A stretch of 14,377 bases of DNA from Azoarcus sp. (GTDB taxonomy: Bacteria; Pseudomonadota; Gammaproteobacteria; Burkholderiales; Rhodocyclaceae): NCBI GenBank assembly GCA_031282905.1, contig JAITCV010000009.1, positions 1 through 14,377 on the forward strand, written 5' to 3'. The position numbers and the translations under genes are program-made. The notes below the pieces were generated by a model. That model ran no database searches, was not told where the DNA came from, and saw only the letters and a list, made by a program, of their open reading frames with translations. Every line of letters begins with the position of its first letter. The first letter of the stretch is position 1. Below, piece after piece: positions 1 through 7,331 of this stretch.

Positions 1-6
1 GGACAT
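1..6 (-). CDS. Start of a truncated gene, possibly a YfhL-type ferredoxin
   Basis: Only ATG-TCC (Met-Ser) lies inside the window, reading leftwards off the edge. It is supported by a Shine-Dalgarno-like GAGGAAA (minus strand) about 7 bases upstream and by following coaD in the same direction after about 50 bases. In many betaproteobacteria a small 2[4Fe-4S] ferredoxin (YfhL type) follows coaD, and such proteins can begin Met-Ser. The identity is inference from gene order; the sequence shows only a plausible start. Confidence 0.3.
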
Positions 7-56
7 GATGGGGTTTCCTCGTGTTGGTTGAATGTGATGTGGAGCAATAATGGAAC

Positions 57-539
57 TCAGAATTTCCGCTGGAGGCGGGTAATGACCACCGGGTGCACGA
101 ATGCGCTGACGTCTCCGCCGAAACGGGCGATTTCACGCACCACGGAGGCCGATAGAAAGGTGTATTGCTCGGTTGGCGTGAAAAATACGGTTTCCAGGTC
201 GGGGGCAAGCTTGCGGTTGATGCTTGCCATCTGCATTTCGTACTCGAAATCGGTCACCGCCCGCAAGCCGCGCAGCATGACGCTCGCGCCCCGCTGGTGG
301 GCGAAATCCGCCAGCAGGCCGGTAAACGAAGTGACTTCGATCCGGTCGGCAAATTCTTGCAGCACCTCGGCGACGATGTCCACCCGTTCATCGAGTGAAA
401 ACAGCGGTCCCTTGCCCGCGCTGGCGGCTACCGCGACGATGATGCGGTCGAACATGCCCATGGCGCGCCGCACGAGGTCTTCGTGACCGCGGGTAAACGG
501 GTCGAAGGTGCCGGGGTAGACCGCTACCGTGTTTTTCAT
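57..539 (-). CDS. coaD: Phosphopantetheine adenylyltransferase (CoaD)
   Basis: This cytoplasmic enzyme transfers AMP from ATP to 4'-phosphopantetheine, making dephospho-CoA in the penultimate step of coenzyme A synthesis. The 160 residues match the usual length of the bacterial family. The nucleotidyltransferase core is visible: GTFDPFTRGHED at residues 10-21 contains the T/HxGH ATP-binding motif (TRGH, 16-19), RGLRAVTDFEYE lies at 90-101, and the C-terminal ATP-binding loop reads SASVVREIA at 130-138. The ATG overlaps the rsmD stop region by four bases, so the two are probably translationally coupled in the leftward operon. Nothing is missing or truncated. Confidence 0.97.
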   Translation of the reverse strand: MKNTVAVYPGTFDPFTRGHEDLVRRAMGMFDRIIVAVAASAGKGPLFSLDERVDIVAEVLQEFADRIEVTSFTGLLADFAHQRGASVMLRGLRAVTDFEYEMQMASINRKLAPDLETVFFTPTEQYTFLSASVVREIARFGGDVSAFVHPVVITRLQRKF

Positions 540-1093
540 GCGGGTTTACGTTCCATGAGATGAAAATGTACTTGTCCGGCCTGACCCCGTTTCATGGTGC
601 GCCAGATGCCGAGACCGGGGAGGGATGCTTCCGCTTCGGCGTAGATCCGTCCTTCGGGCCGCAGCACGCGGTCGAGCAACGGCATCACCCGGTCGAGCCA
701 GCCTTGATGATAGGGCGGATCGATGAACACCAGATCGAACAATCCTGAATGAGAGGCGAGGAATTCTAGCGCATCGCCACGAATGATCTCCAGCCGTCGA
801 TCAGTAAATGCGAATGTTTCGGCATTGCGATGCAGGGTGGCGCATGCCCGGGCGTCGCGTTCGACCAGTGTCACCGCCGCCGCGCCACGCGAGGCCGCTT
901 CGAAGCCGAGGATGCCGGAGCCCGCGAACAGGTCGAGACAGGCGAAGCCGTCGAGGTTTTGTCCCAGCCAGTTGAACAGGGTTTCCCGCACCCGATCCGG
1001 CGTCGGCCGCAGGCCGGGCAAGCTGGCAACCTCGACCAGACGCGAGCGCCAGAGGCCACCGACAATGCGAATCCTGTTCTTCGCGCGGTTCAC
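536..1093 (-). CDS. rsmD: 16S rRNA (guanine(966)-N(2))-methyltransferase RsmD
   Basis: RsmD uses S-adenosylmethionine to methylate N2 of G966 of 16S rRNA in the assembling small subunit. The 185-residue protein has the family features in order: RPTPDRVRETLFNWL at 29-43, SAM-binding motif I (LDLFAGSGILGFEA, 53-66), the acidic motif II residue at about 79, and the catalytic (D/N)PPY motif as DPPY at 125-128. It starts with GTG, with no clear Shine-Dalgarno sequence. The upstream M16 gene ends in TGA in the same reading frame only one codon (GCT) before this GTG, so translation probably depends on ribosomes terminating there. It overlaps coaD by four bases, a common pairing. Confidence 0.95.
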   Translation of the reverse strand: MNRAKNRIRIVGGLWRSRLVEVASLPGLRPTPDRVRETLFNWLGQNLDGFACLDLFAGSGILGFEAASRGAAAVTLVERDARACATLHRNAETFAFTDRRLEIIRGDALEFLASHSGLFDLVFIDPPYHQGWLDRVMPLLDRVLRPEGRIYAEAEASLPGLGIWRTMKRGQAGQVHFHLMERKPA

Positions 1094-1096
1094 AGC

Positions 1097-2518
1097 TCAC
1101 TGTGCCGCTTCGGTTTCGGTCTCAGGCTCGGCTTCGGTTTCGGGCTCGGTTTCAGCCGGCGTTTCGATCGCGGTTTCGTCGGGGGCTGGTGTTTCCGCCA
1201 CTGTGGCGGGGTCGCCATCGCCTCCGGCGGTCACGGCCACCAGATGATCCTGGGGCAGCCGGCGAGCGAAGGCTTCCTGCACCGCCTCGCGTGTCACCGC
1301 TTCGACCGCGCGCGGATAACGTTCCAGCCAGTCGGCGGGCAGACGGTAAAAGCCGATCATGGAGACGTAATCGAGAATCTTGCGATTGGAATCGAGGCGG
1401 AGGCCGAAACCGTTGACGAGGTTGTCCTTCGCCGCCTGAAGTTCCTCATCGCTCGGGCCGTCGGCAATGAAGCCAGCGAGGGTGTCGCGCACCAGTCGCA
1501 GGGCAAATCCGCTCTGACTGCCCTTGGTTTGCAGGCCGATGACGAAGGGGCCGGCGACCTGGCGCGGTTCGAAGTGGCTGGATACGCTGTAGGCGAGGCC
1601 GCGCCGTTCGCGCACTTCATGGGTCAGCCGCGAGACGAATCCGCCGCCGCCGAGGACGTAATTGCCGACCACGAGCGGGAAATAGTCCGGATCGTCGCGG
1701 CGAATGCCCGGCAGGCCGAGCAGGATGTGGGCCTGGGCGGAAGGGTTGGCGATTTTTTCTTCACGCGCTTCGGGCAGGGTGGGTTCGGGCAAGGGGGCGG
1801 GTTCGTCTCCCACAGGCAGGCCGAACGTGAGCACGAGCACGATATGTTCGGCGGTGGCGCGGTCGAGATCGCCCACGAGGGTGATCGAGGCGTTGCGAGC
1901 GTTGTAATGGCGGTCGTGGAAAGCGAGTAGATCGTCGCGGGTGATCGCGCTCAGCGAGTCGGCATCGGTGTTGACGCCGTAGGGATGCGCGCCGTAGATC
2001 GCGGTGTTGAAAGCGCGCGCGGCCAGCGCGCCCGGTTTGGTGAGCATTTCCTTGAGGCCCGCGCGCGAACGGGCGCGCTCGCGTTCCAGCACGTCGAGCG
2101 GGAAGGTGGGCTGGGCAAGCAGGCTGGCGAGCAGGTATACCGCCGCGTCACGTTCGGCGGCGGAAGACAGTGTACGCAGCTTCAGGCTGGCGCGATCGTC
2201 ATCGACGCCGCCGCCGACAATGATGCCGAGGTCGGCGTATTTGTCGGCAATCGCCTGTTCATCGAGTTCGTTCGTGCCGGCATCGAGCAGGGCGTGGGTG
2301 AAATTGGCGACGCCGCTCTTGCCCAGGGGGTCATGGGCCGAACCGGCGGCAAAATCGACCTGGATGTCGATCATCGGCAGTTCATGGCTTTCAACGAAAT
2401 TCACCCGCGCGCCGGTCGGCGCGACCCATTGCTGGATGTCGGGCCCCGCGTGGGCAAGGTTCGCGCCCAGGGCAAGCGTGATGAGCAAGGCGGCGCGGAA
2501 AAAGGAAAAAGGGTGCAT
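1097..2518 (-). CDS. M16 family peptidase-like protein lacking the zinc motif
   Basis: A 473-residue M16 (pitrilysin/processing-peptidase-like) protein with a signal peptide (hydrophobic core 9-20, probable cleavage after AHA at 24), so probably periplasmic. Where active members have HxxEH it reads H75-A-L-L-D79, so the catalytic Glu and second His ligand are gone and it should not be proteolytic alone. The C-terminal-domain RRGLAYSV motif is retained. M16 enzymes often pair one catalytic and one non-catalytic subunit, and the catalytic partner is encoded immediately upstream (52-base gap). The last 30 or so residues form an acidic Glu/Thr/Pro tail encoded by short repeats. Substrate unknown. 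Confidence 0.9.
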   Translation of the reverse strand: MHPFSFFRAALLITLALGANLAHAGPDIQQWVAPTGARVNFVESHELPMIDIQVDFAAGSAHDPLGKSGVANFTHALLDAGTNELDEQAIADKYADLGIIVGGGVDDDRASLKLRTLSSAAERDAAVYLLASLLAQPTFPLDVLERERARSRAGLKEMLTKPGALAARAFNTAIYGAHPYGVNTDADSLSAITRDDLLAFHDRHYNARNASITLVGDLDRATAEHIVLVLTFGLPVGDEPAPLPEPTLPEAREEKIANPSAQAHILLGLPGIRRDDPDYFPLVVGNYVLGGGGFVSRLTHEVRERRGLAYSVSSHFEPRQVAGPFVIGLQTKGSQSGFALRLVRDTLAGFIADGPSDEELQAAKDNLVNGFGLRLDSNRKILDYVSMIGFYRLPADWLERYPRAVEAVTREAVQEAFARRLPQDHLVAVTAGGDGDPATVAETPAPDETAIETPAETEPETEAEPETETEAAQ

Positions 2519-2570
2519 GGGAAAACTCGTCGGAAAAAATCAGCGAAAGCGGAAGACCCGAGATGGCGGA

Positions 2571-3944
2571 TCAGGGCAGGGTGGGCGGCGGCGCGTTTGT
2601 CGCCGGCGGCAAGGGATCGAGGCGGGCGGTGGTCAGTGTGGCGTCGTCGAAATAGCGGCGGGCGACCGCGCGCACTTCATCGGCGGTGACCGCCTTCAGG
2701 CCGTCGAGCAGCTTTTCGTCATCGCGCCAGGATAAACCGACGGCATCGAGTTGCCCGATGTTCATCGCCTGCCCCATCAGGGAATCGCGCTCGTAGATTT
2801 TCGAGGCCAGCGCCTGGGTCTTGACCCGGTTCAACTCGGCTTCCGACACGCCCTCGTCACGAATGCGCGTCAGTTCGGCAATCAGCGCCTTTTGCAGCGC
2901 GTCCACGTCCTGTCCGGCGGCGGGCACGCCTTCGAGGTAGAACAGCGCCGGGCCGCGATTGATGCCATCGTAATTCGCGCCCACCGATACCGCGATGCGC
3001 TGCTCGCGCACCAGCCGACGGTTGAGGCGAGCGCCGTCGTAGCCGTCGAGAATGGCCGCGAGCACGCCCAGCGCATAGGCGTCGCGGTCCGCGTCGAGAT
3101 CGCGCAAGGCGGGAACCTGCCAGACCATCGCCAGATAGGGCAGTTCGGCGGGGGCGCGCACCACAGTGGCGCGCGGGCCGCGCTGGACGGGTTCGGCGCT
3201 GATCCGGCGCGCGGGCAAATCGACGGCGGGCAAGCCGCCATAGTGCAGGCGGGCGAGTTCGAACACCGCCTGGTGATCGACATCGCCGACCACGACCATG
3301 GTGGCATTGTTGGGCGCGTACCAGTTGCGATACCAGGCGCGCGCGTCTTCGGCGGACAGGGTGTCGAGGTCGGTCATCCAGCCGATGATCGGGTGGTGAT
3401 AGGGGTGGGCCTGGAAGGCGGTCGCCATCAATTGTTCATGGACCAGCGCGCGCGGCTGGTCATCGGTGCGCAGGCGGCGCTCTTCCTTGATGACCTCGAT
3501 CTCGCTGCCGAATTCCTCGTCGGTAAGCTGGAGATTTTTCATCCGGTCGGCTTCGAGCCCCATCATCTCGTCAAGATGGGTGGGCGGAATCTGCTGGAAA
3601 TACGCGGTGTAATCGTAGCTGGTGAAGGCATTGTCACGCCCGCCGCGCGCGGCGACCCGGGCGTTGAACTCGCCGGCGGCAACGGTTTCCGTGCCCTTGA
3701 ACATCATGTGTTCGAGCACATGGGCCACCCCGCTCACCCCGGCGGGCTCATCCATCGAGCCGACGCGATACCACACCATATGCACGACCGACGGCGCGCG
3801 GTGGTCTTCGCGCACCACCACTTTCATGCCGTTATCAAGCACGGTCTCGAAGGGATTGGCCGCCGCCGACAAGGCGCAGGCGCAAGCCGCACCCGCAACA
3901 GCAAGGCGAAAAAAGAAAGCATGAGAAAAATCTTGGCGAAACAT
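2571..3944 (-). CDS. M16 family zinc metallopeptidase, catalytic subunit
   Basis: A predicted periplasmic zinc protease of 457 residues. The signal peptide has a hydrophobic stretch at 14-28, with cleavage likely near ASA-AAN. The inverted zinc motif HVLEH is at 75-79, and E154/E155 in IKEERR is at the right distance for the third ligand. I chose the ATG at 3944 over the one at 3959 because an AGGACA-like ribosome site precedes it and the result is a cleaner signal peptide. It heads the leftward operon with the HxxEH-less partner, rsmD and coaD, and is divergent from ftsY. The two M16 proteins probably form a heterodimer. Substrates cannot be told from sequence. Confidence 0.93.
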   Translation of the reverse strand: MFRQDFSHAFFFRLAVAGAACACALSAAANPFETVLDNGMKVVVREDHRAPSVVHMVWYRVGSMDEPAGVSGVAHVLEHMMFKGTETVAAGEFNARVAARGGRDNAFTSYDYTAYFQQIPPTHLDEMMGLEADRMKNLQLTDEEFGSEIEVIKEERRLRTDDQPRALVHEQLMATAFQAHPYHHPIIGWMTDLDTLSAEDARAWYRNWYAPNNATMVVVGDVDHQAVFELARLHYGGLPAVDLPARRISAEPVQRGPRATVVRAPAELPYLAMVWQVPALRDLDADRDAYALGVLAAILDGYDGARLNRRLVREQRIAVSVGANYDGINRGPALFYLEGVPAAGQDVDALQKALIAELTRIRDEGVSEAELNRVKTQALASKIYERDSLMGQAMNIGQLDAVGLSWRDDEKLLDGLKAVTADEVRAVARRYFDDATLTTARLDPLPPATNAPPPTLP

Positions 3945-4072
3945 GGAAGTGTCCTGCATCTGTTAGAATCGATGGCTTCGAACGCGCCGGGGAAGAAAGG
4001 TTCGCATCTTAGCCTTATTCCATCCCGGCATGCGTGCCTGAAAGCCCGAAGCCCACTTCGACCCGATTTCCC

Positions 4073-5176
4073 ATGTTTGGTTTCTTCAAAAAATCCGGCC
4101 AGCAGGAGCCCCCCCCGGTCGACGTTGCCGATGCCATCGCCGAGCTTGCTCCTGAGCTTGCCATCGTTCCGCCTCCCGCGACGCCAAGCGCGAACGCGGA
4201 TAGCGGAAGCGTCGCGCCAGAGACGCTTTCCCCCAGACGCTCCTGGGGCGAACGGCTGAAAACGGGGCTTGCGCGCACCGGCGGCCGACTGGCGGGCATA
4301 TTCACCCGCCGCAGGATCGACGAGGATTTGCTCGAAGAACTCGAATCCACCCTGCTGATGGCCGATTGTGGCGTGGAAGCCACGACCTTCTTGATCGACG
4401 AACTACGCGCGCGCTGGAAGCGCGACAAGCTGGAGACCGCCGACCAATTACAGCATGCGCTCGCCGAAACCCTGCTCCAGATCGTCGCCCCGCTCGAACA
4501 AGGGCTCGATGTCTCCGGCCACCGGCCCTGCATCATCATGCTCGCGGGGGTCAATGGCTCGGGCAAGACCACCTCGATCGGCAAACTCGCCAAATATTTC
4601 CAGAACCAGGGCAAGAGCGTGCTGCTTGCCGCCGGCGACACCTTCCGCGCCGCGGCGCGCGAACAACTCATGACCTGGGGCGAACGCAACGGCGTCACCG
4701 TGATCGCCCAGGATGGCGGCGACGCGGCGGCGGTCATCTTCGACGCCATCAACGCCGCGCGCGCGCGCGGCATCGACATCGTGCTCGCCGACACCGCCGG
4801 ACGGCTGCCGACCCAGCTTCACCTGATGGAAGAAATCGCCAAGGTGCGGCGGGTGATCGCCAAGGCCGACGCCAGCGCGCCGCATGAAGTGCTGCTGGTG
4901 CTCGACGCCAACATCGGCCAGAACGCGCTCGCCCAGGTCAAGGCTTTCGATGCCGCGATCGGCGTCACCGGACTGGCGCTGACCAAACTCGACGGCACCG
5001 CCAAGGGCGGCGTGGTGGCGGCCATCGCCCGCCAATGCCCCAAACCGCTCAGGTTCATCGGTGTGGGCGAAGGCATCGACGATCTCCAGCCCTTCCGCGC
5101 CAGCGAATTCGTCGACGCGCTGTTCGCGCCGCCAGCCAACACCACGAACAACCCGGCCACGGACAAGCGGACATGA
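4073..5176 (+). CDS. ftsY: Signal recognition particle receptor FtsY
   Basis: FtsY is the SRP-docking GTPase at the cytoplasmic membrane and directs ribosome-nascent chain complexes to SecYEG. From the ATG at 4073 it has 367 residues: a short Pro/Ala-rich acidic A domain (1-55), the N helical bundle (56-145) and the G domain. GTPase motifs are G1 GVNGSGKTTS (159-168), DTFRAAAREQL (189-199), DTAGR (240-244), TKLDGTAKGG (304-313) and GVGEGIDDL (330-338). A GTG at 4034 adds 13 residues, but MFGFFKK is the usual FtsY beginning; neither start has a strong ribosome site. Its TGA overlaps the ftsE ATG by four bases. Confidence 0.97.
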   Translation: MFGFFKKSGQQEPPPVDVADAIAELAPELAIVPPPATPSANADSGSVAPETLSPRRSWGERLKTGLARTGGRLAGIFTRRRIDEDLLEELESTLLMADCGVEATTFLIDELRARWKRDKLETADQLQHALAETLLQIVAPLEQGLDVSGHRPCIIMLAGVNGSGKTTSIGKLAKYFQNQGKSVLLAAGDTFRAAAREQLMTWGERNGVTVIAQDGGDAAAVIFDAINAARARGIDIVLADTAGRLPTQLHLMEEIAKVRRVIAKADASAPHEVLLVLDANIGQNALAQVKAFDAAIGVTGLALTKLDGTAKGGVVAAIARQCPKPLRFIGVGEGIDDLQPFRASEFVDALFAPPANTTNNPATDKRT

Positions 5177-5829
5177 TCGTTTTCGACGCGGTCTCCAAAC
5201 GCTATGCCGGAGGCTATACGGCACTGGACGGCGTCACCCTGCGCATCGCCGATGGCGAACTGGCGATACTCTCCGGGCATTCAGGCGCGGGCAAGAGCAC
5301 GCTGTTGAAGCTCCTCCCCGCAATCGAACGCCCGACCGCGGGCACGGTGCGCATCAACGACCAGGACGTCTCCGCCCTGCCCCGGCGGGCGATCCCCTAT
5401 CTGCGCCGCAATCTTGGCCTGGTATTGCAGGAAAGCCGCCTGCTCTTCGACCGCACGGTATTCGACAACGTCCTGCTGCCGCTGGCCATTACCGGTCATC
5501 CGCCCGGCGATGCGGCCATCCGGGTCGCCGCCGCGCTCGACAAGGTCGGGCTGACCGGACGCGAAAAGGAATTCCCCGCCGGACTCTCCGGCGGCGAACA
5601 GCAACGGGTCGCCATCGCCCGCGCCATCGTCAATCGCCCCTCGATCCTGATCGCCGACGAACCCACCGCCCACCTCGATCGCGCCTATGCCGCCGAAATC
5701 GCCGCGCTGTTCAGATCGTTCAACAACGCGGGGGTGACCGTCCTGATTTCGACCCATGACGCCTCGCTCTTCGCCGAATGGTCGCCCCGGCGAATCACCC
5801 TCGCCCGCGGCCGCCTGCTGGAGGCATGA
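5173..5829 (+). CDS. ftsE: Cell division ATP-binding protein FtsE
   Basis: FtsE is the cytoplasmic ATPase of the FtsEX complex, an ABC-type machine at the division septum that activates peptidoglycan amidases through periplasmic activators. The 218 residues show Walker A GHSGAGKST (35-43), Q-loop Q86, signature LSGGEQQRVAIARA (138-151), Walker B ILIADEPT with E163 (158-165) and the switch His195. The D-loop reads PTAHLD where FtsE proteins usually have PTGNLD, a mild oddity. The start ATGA overlaps the ftsY stop and the end overlaps ftsX, giving an ftsY-ftsE-ftsX operon of the classical type. Confidence 0.96.
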   Translation: MIVFDAVSKRYAGGYTALDGVTLRIADGELAILSGHSGAGKSTLLKLLPAIERPTAGTVRINDQDVSALPRRAIPYLRRNLGLVLQESRLLFDRTVFDNVLLPLAITGHPPGDAAIRVAAALDKVGLTGREKEFPAGLSGGEQQRVAIARAIVNRPSILIADEPTAHLDRAYAAEIAALFRSFNNAGVTVLISTHDASLFAEWSPRRITLARGRLLEA

Positions 5830-6797
5830 TGCGAAACTGGCTTTATCTTCACTGGCGCGCCTTTCTCCATGCCAGTACCCGCCTGGCGCGCCAGCCCTTG
5901 GGCACCCTGCTTTCCGCGCTGGTCATGGGCATCGCCCTCGCCCTGCCCGCAGGCGCCTACATCCTGCTCGACAACATTGCCTCACTTGCGCGCGGGCTGT
6001 CGGGCACGCCGGAAATCAGCCTGTTCCTCGATGCCGCGACGCAGAGCGGCGGCGATGGAAGCACCAGCGCGAATGCAAACGGCGACGCAAGCGAAAGCAA
6101 AAACGGCGATGACGACAAGCTCGCCAGCGCCATCGAACAACGTCTGCAAGCCGAAACCGAACTGGCCAGTTTTCGCTTCGTGCCACGTGACGAAGCGCTC
6201 CGTCAACTGGAACGCAGCGGCTTGGGCGACGTGCTCGGCGGCCTCGCCGCCAACCCCCTGCCCGATGCTTTCATCATTACCCTGCGCAGCGAAGACCCCG
6301 CCGTCTACGAAAAACTCGCCGAACGGATGCAAGCCTGGCCGGGCGTGATCCACGTCCAGCTTGATTCAGCCTGGGTCAAGCGCCTGCACGCCCTGCTCGG
6401 CCTCGGGCGCATGGCGGTGCTGGTGCTGGCAACCCTGCTGGGGCTGGCGCTGGTCATCGTCACCTTCAACACCATCCGCCTGCAAATCCTCACCCAGAAA
6501 ATGGAAATCGAAGTCAGCCGCCTGCTCGGCGCCACCGACCCTTTCATCCGCCGGCCTTTCTACTGGTTCGGCGTCCTGCAAGGCATACTCGGTGGTCTGG
6601 TCGCGCTTGGCGTGGTTTGGGCCGGCGTCGCCGCCTTGGTCGACCCGGTCACCGCGCTGGCCGAAACCTATGGCGCAGTGTTTACCCTTTCCGGCCCGGA
6701 CGACGCCTCCGCGCTGGGCGTGGTGGCATTCGCCGCCTTCCTCGGCTGGCTGGGCACGGAAATTTCGGTACAACGGCATTTGACCGAACCATTCTGA
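5829..6797 (+). CDS. ftsX: Cell division permease-like protein FtsX
   Basis: FtsX is the membrane subunit of FtsEX. Its 322 residues have four predicted membrane segments (about 27-47, 194-216, 246-270 and 296-313) with a large periplasmic domain after the first, the family topology. ATG 5829 is preferred because GGAGG lies four bases upstream; ATG 5826 would leave a one-base spacer and adds one Met. Residues 71-98 are a Gly/Ser/Asn/Asp low-complexity insert between the first strand (EISLFLD) and the following helix, unlike the usual compact domain. No terminator hairpin follows the stop; the next DNA is the integrase remnant on the other strand. Confidence 0.95.
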   Translation: MRNWLYLHWRAFLHASTRLARQPLGTLLSALVMGIALALPAGAYILLDNIASLARGLSGTPEISLFLDAATQSGGDGSTSANANGDASESKNGDDDKLASAIEQRLQAETELASFRFVPRDEALRQLERSGLGDVLGGLAANPLPDAFIITLRSEDPAVYEKLAERMQAWPGVIHVQLDSAWVKRLHALLGLGRMAVLVLATLLGLALVIVTFNTIRLQILTQKMEIEVSRLLGATDPFIRRPFYWFGVLQGILGGLVALGVVWAGVAALVDPVTALAETYGAVFTLSGPDDASALGVVAFAAFLGWLGTEISVQRHLTEPF

Positions 6798-6825
6798 AGC
6801 CACAACAAATAATGGGGAATAAAAG

Positions 6826-6950
6826 CCCACGTGCCACCGCTTCAAAGGTATTGGCTGTCTGCTTCACTGCGCCAGGTCAAGCCCGTCGGCCAAGAGCTGC
6901 CGGGCTTCATCTCGACGTTTACGGGCGGTATCGGTCGGCTTGGCTGTCAT
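6826..6950 (-). pseudogene. Remnant of a tyrosine-recombinase integrase (DUF4102 arm-binding region)
   Basis: On the minus strand, DTARKRRDEARQLLADGLD is followed by an in-frame TGA at 6866-6864. The next frame continues as VKQTANTFEAVARG. Both pieces resemble consecutive stretches of P4/CP4-57-type integrases around residues 70-120, where the N-terminal DUF4102 domain meets the core-binding domain. Adding one G before the GTG at 6867-6865 joins them into one frame (LAQVKQ), so a single-base deletion explains the break. The fragment lacks the start, the catalytic domain and any RBS, and ends next to the ftsX stop. It lies about 175 bases beyond the 3' end of tRNA-Thr, in the same orientation, as expected for an integrase left at a tRNA attachment site. 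The family call is by recalled motif similarity. Confidence 0.65.
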
Positions 6951-7047
6951 TTTGCGGGTATCCCCAACGTCATTTATGAAGAATACCGCAAGAAGACCCT
7001 CACACAGCCCCGGATGTAAATGAAAGCCCCGGACTACATAGAACGAC

Positions 7048-7088
7048 AAAAAGGCCAGAACCCTTGATTTTATTGGGTTTCTGGCCTT
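7048..7088 (-). terminator. Rho-independent terminator of tRNA-Thr
   Basis: Arms 7051-7063 and 7075-7088 (AAGGCCAGAACCC against GGGTTTCTGGCCTT) pair almost perfectly around an AT-rich loop. On the minus strand the hairpin ends in a run of five T (7052-7048). It starts 37 bases beyond the tRNA 3' end, so it should end the tRNA transcript. Read on the plus strand the T-run is shorter. Confidence 0.8.
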
Positions 7089-7124
7089 TCCATGGACTTC
7101 TTCGGACTAACTTGTAGTGGTGTT

Positions 7125-7200
7125 TGGTGCCCCCGGCAGGACTTGAACCCGCGACCTTCGGTTTACAAAACCGTTGCTCTACCAACTGAGCTACAAGGGC
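7125..7200 (-). tRNA. tRNA-Thr (anticodon TGT)
   Basis: The 76-base cloverleaf has a seven-pair acceptor stem with two adjacent T-G wobbles (positions 5-68 and 6-67), D stem GCTC/GAGC, anticodon stem ACGGT/ACCGA around loop TTTGTAA (anticodon TGT, threonine ACA/ACG-type codons), variable loop AGGTC, T stem GCGGG/CCTGC with TTCAAGT, discriminator A and an encoded CCA. The outermost anticodon-stem pair is A27-A43, a mismatch. It has its own -10 and terminator and no tRNA neighbour in the window. The integrase scar beyond its 3' end suggests past use as an attachment site. Confidence 0.96.
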
Positions 7201-7217
7201 AAAACCGTGAGGCGCGG

Positions 7218-7223
7218 ATTGTA
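7218..7223 (-). promoter_or_regulatory. Probable -10 box of the tRNA-Thr promoter
   Basis: TACAAT on the minus strand lies 17 bases before the tRNA 5' end and is followed by a GC-rich discriminator (CCGCGCC), as is common at stable-RNA promoters under stringent control. No good -35 hexamer stands out at 16-18 bases upstream, so confidence is moderate. Confidence 0.5.
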
Positions 7224-7331
7224 GCGCGTGAAGGCAAATCACGATACGCCTGGTTTGCGCGGTGGACTTCCTTTTGCGCCAATGACTGTATAAAATTACA
7301 GATCTTGATTGTGCCCAAGCGAAATGTCTCG

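Noticed and set aside
4034..4072. GTG start giving FtsY 13 extra residues
   Set aside because: MFGFFKK at 4073 is the usual FtsY N-terminus; the extension has no strong ribosome site.
2751..4259. Plus-strand 502-codon open frame antisense to the M16 protease and running into ftsY
   Set aside because: Shadow of the M16 gene; no domain and crosses two real genes.
6831..7019. Plus-strand 62-codon frame between ftsX and tRNA-Thr
   Set aside because: Opposite strand of the integrase remnant; no ribosome site or recognisable motif.
7125..7200. A second attachment site repeating the tRNA-Thr 3' end elsewhere in the window
   Set aside because: No copy of the last 15-20 tRNA bases was found by eye, so no intact element can be drawn.
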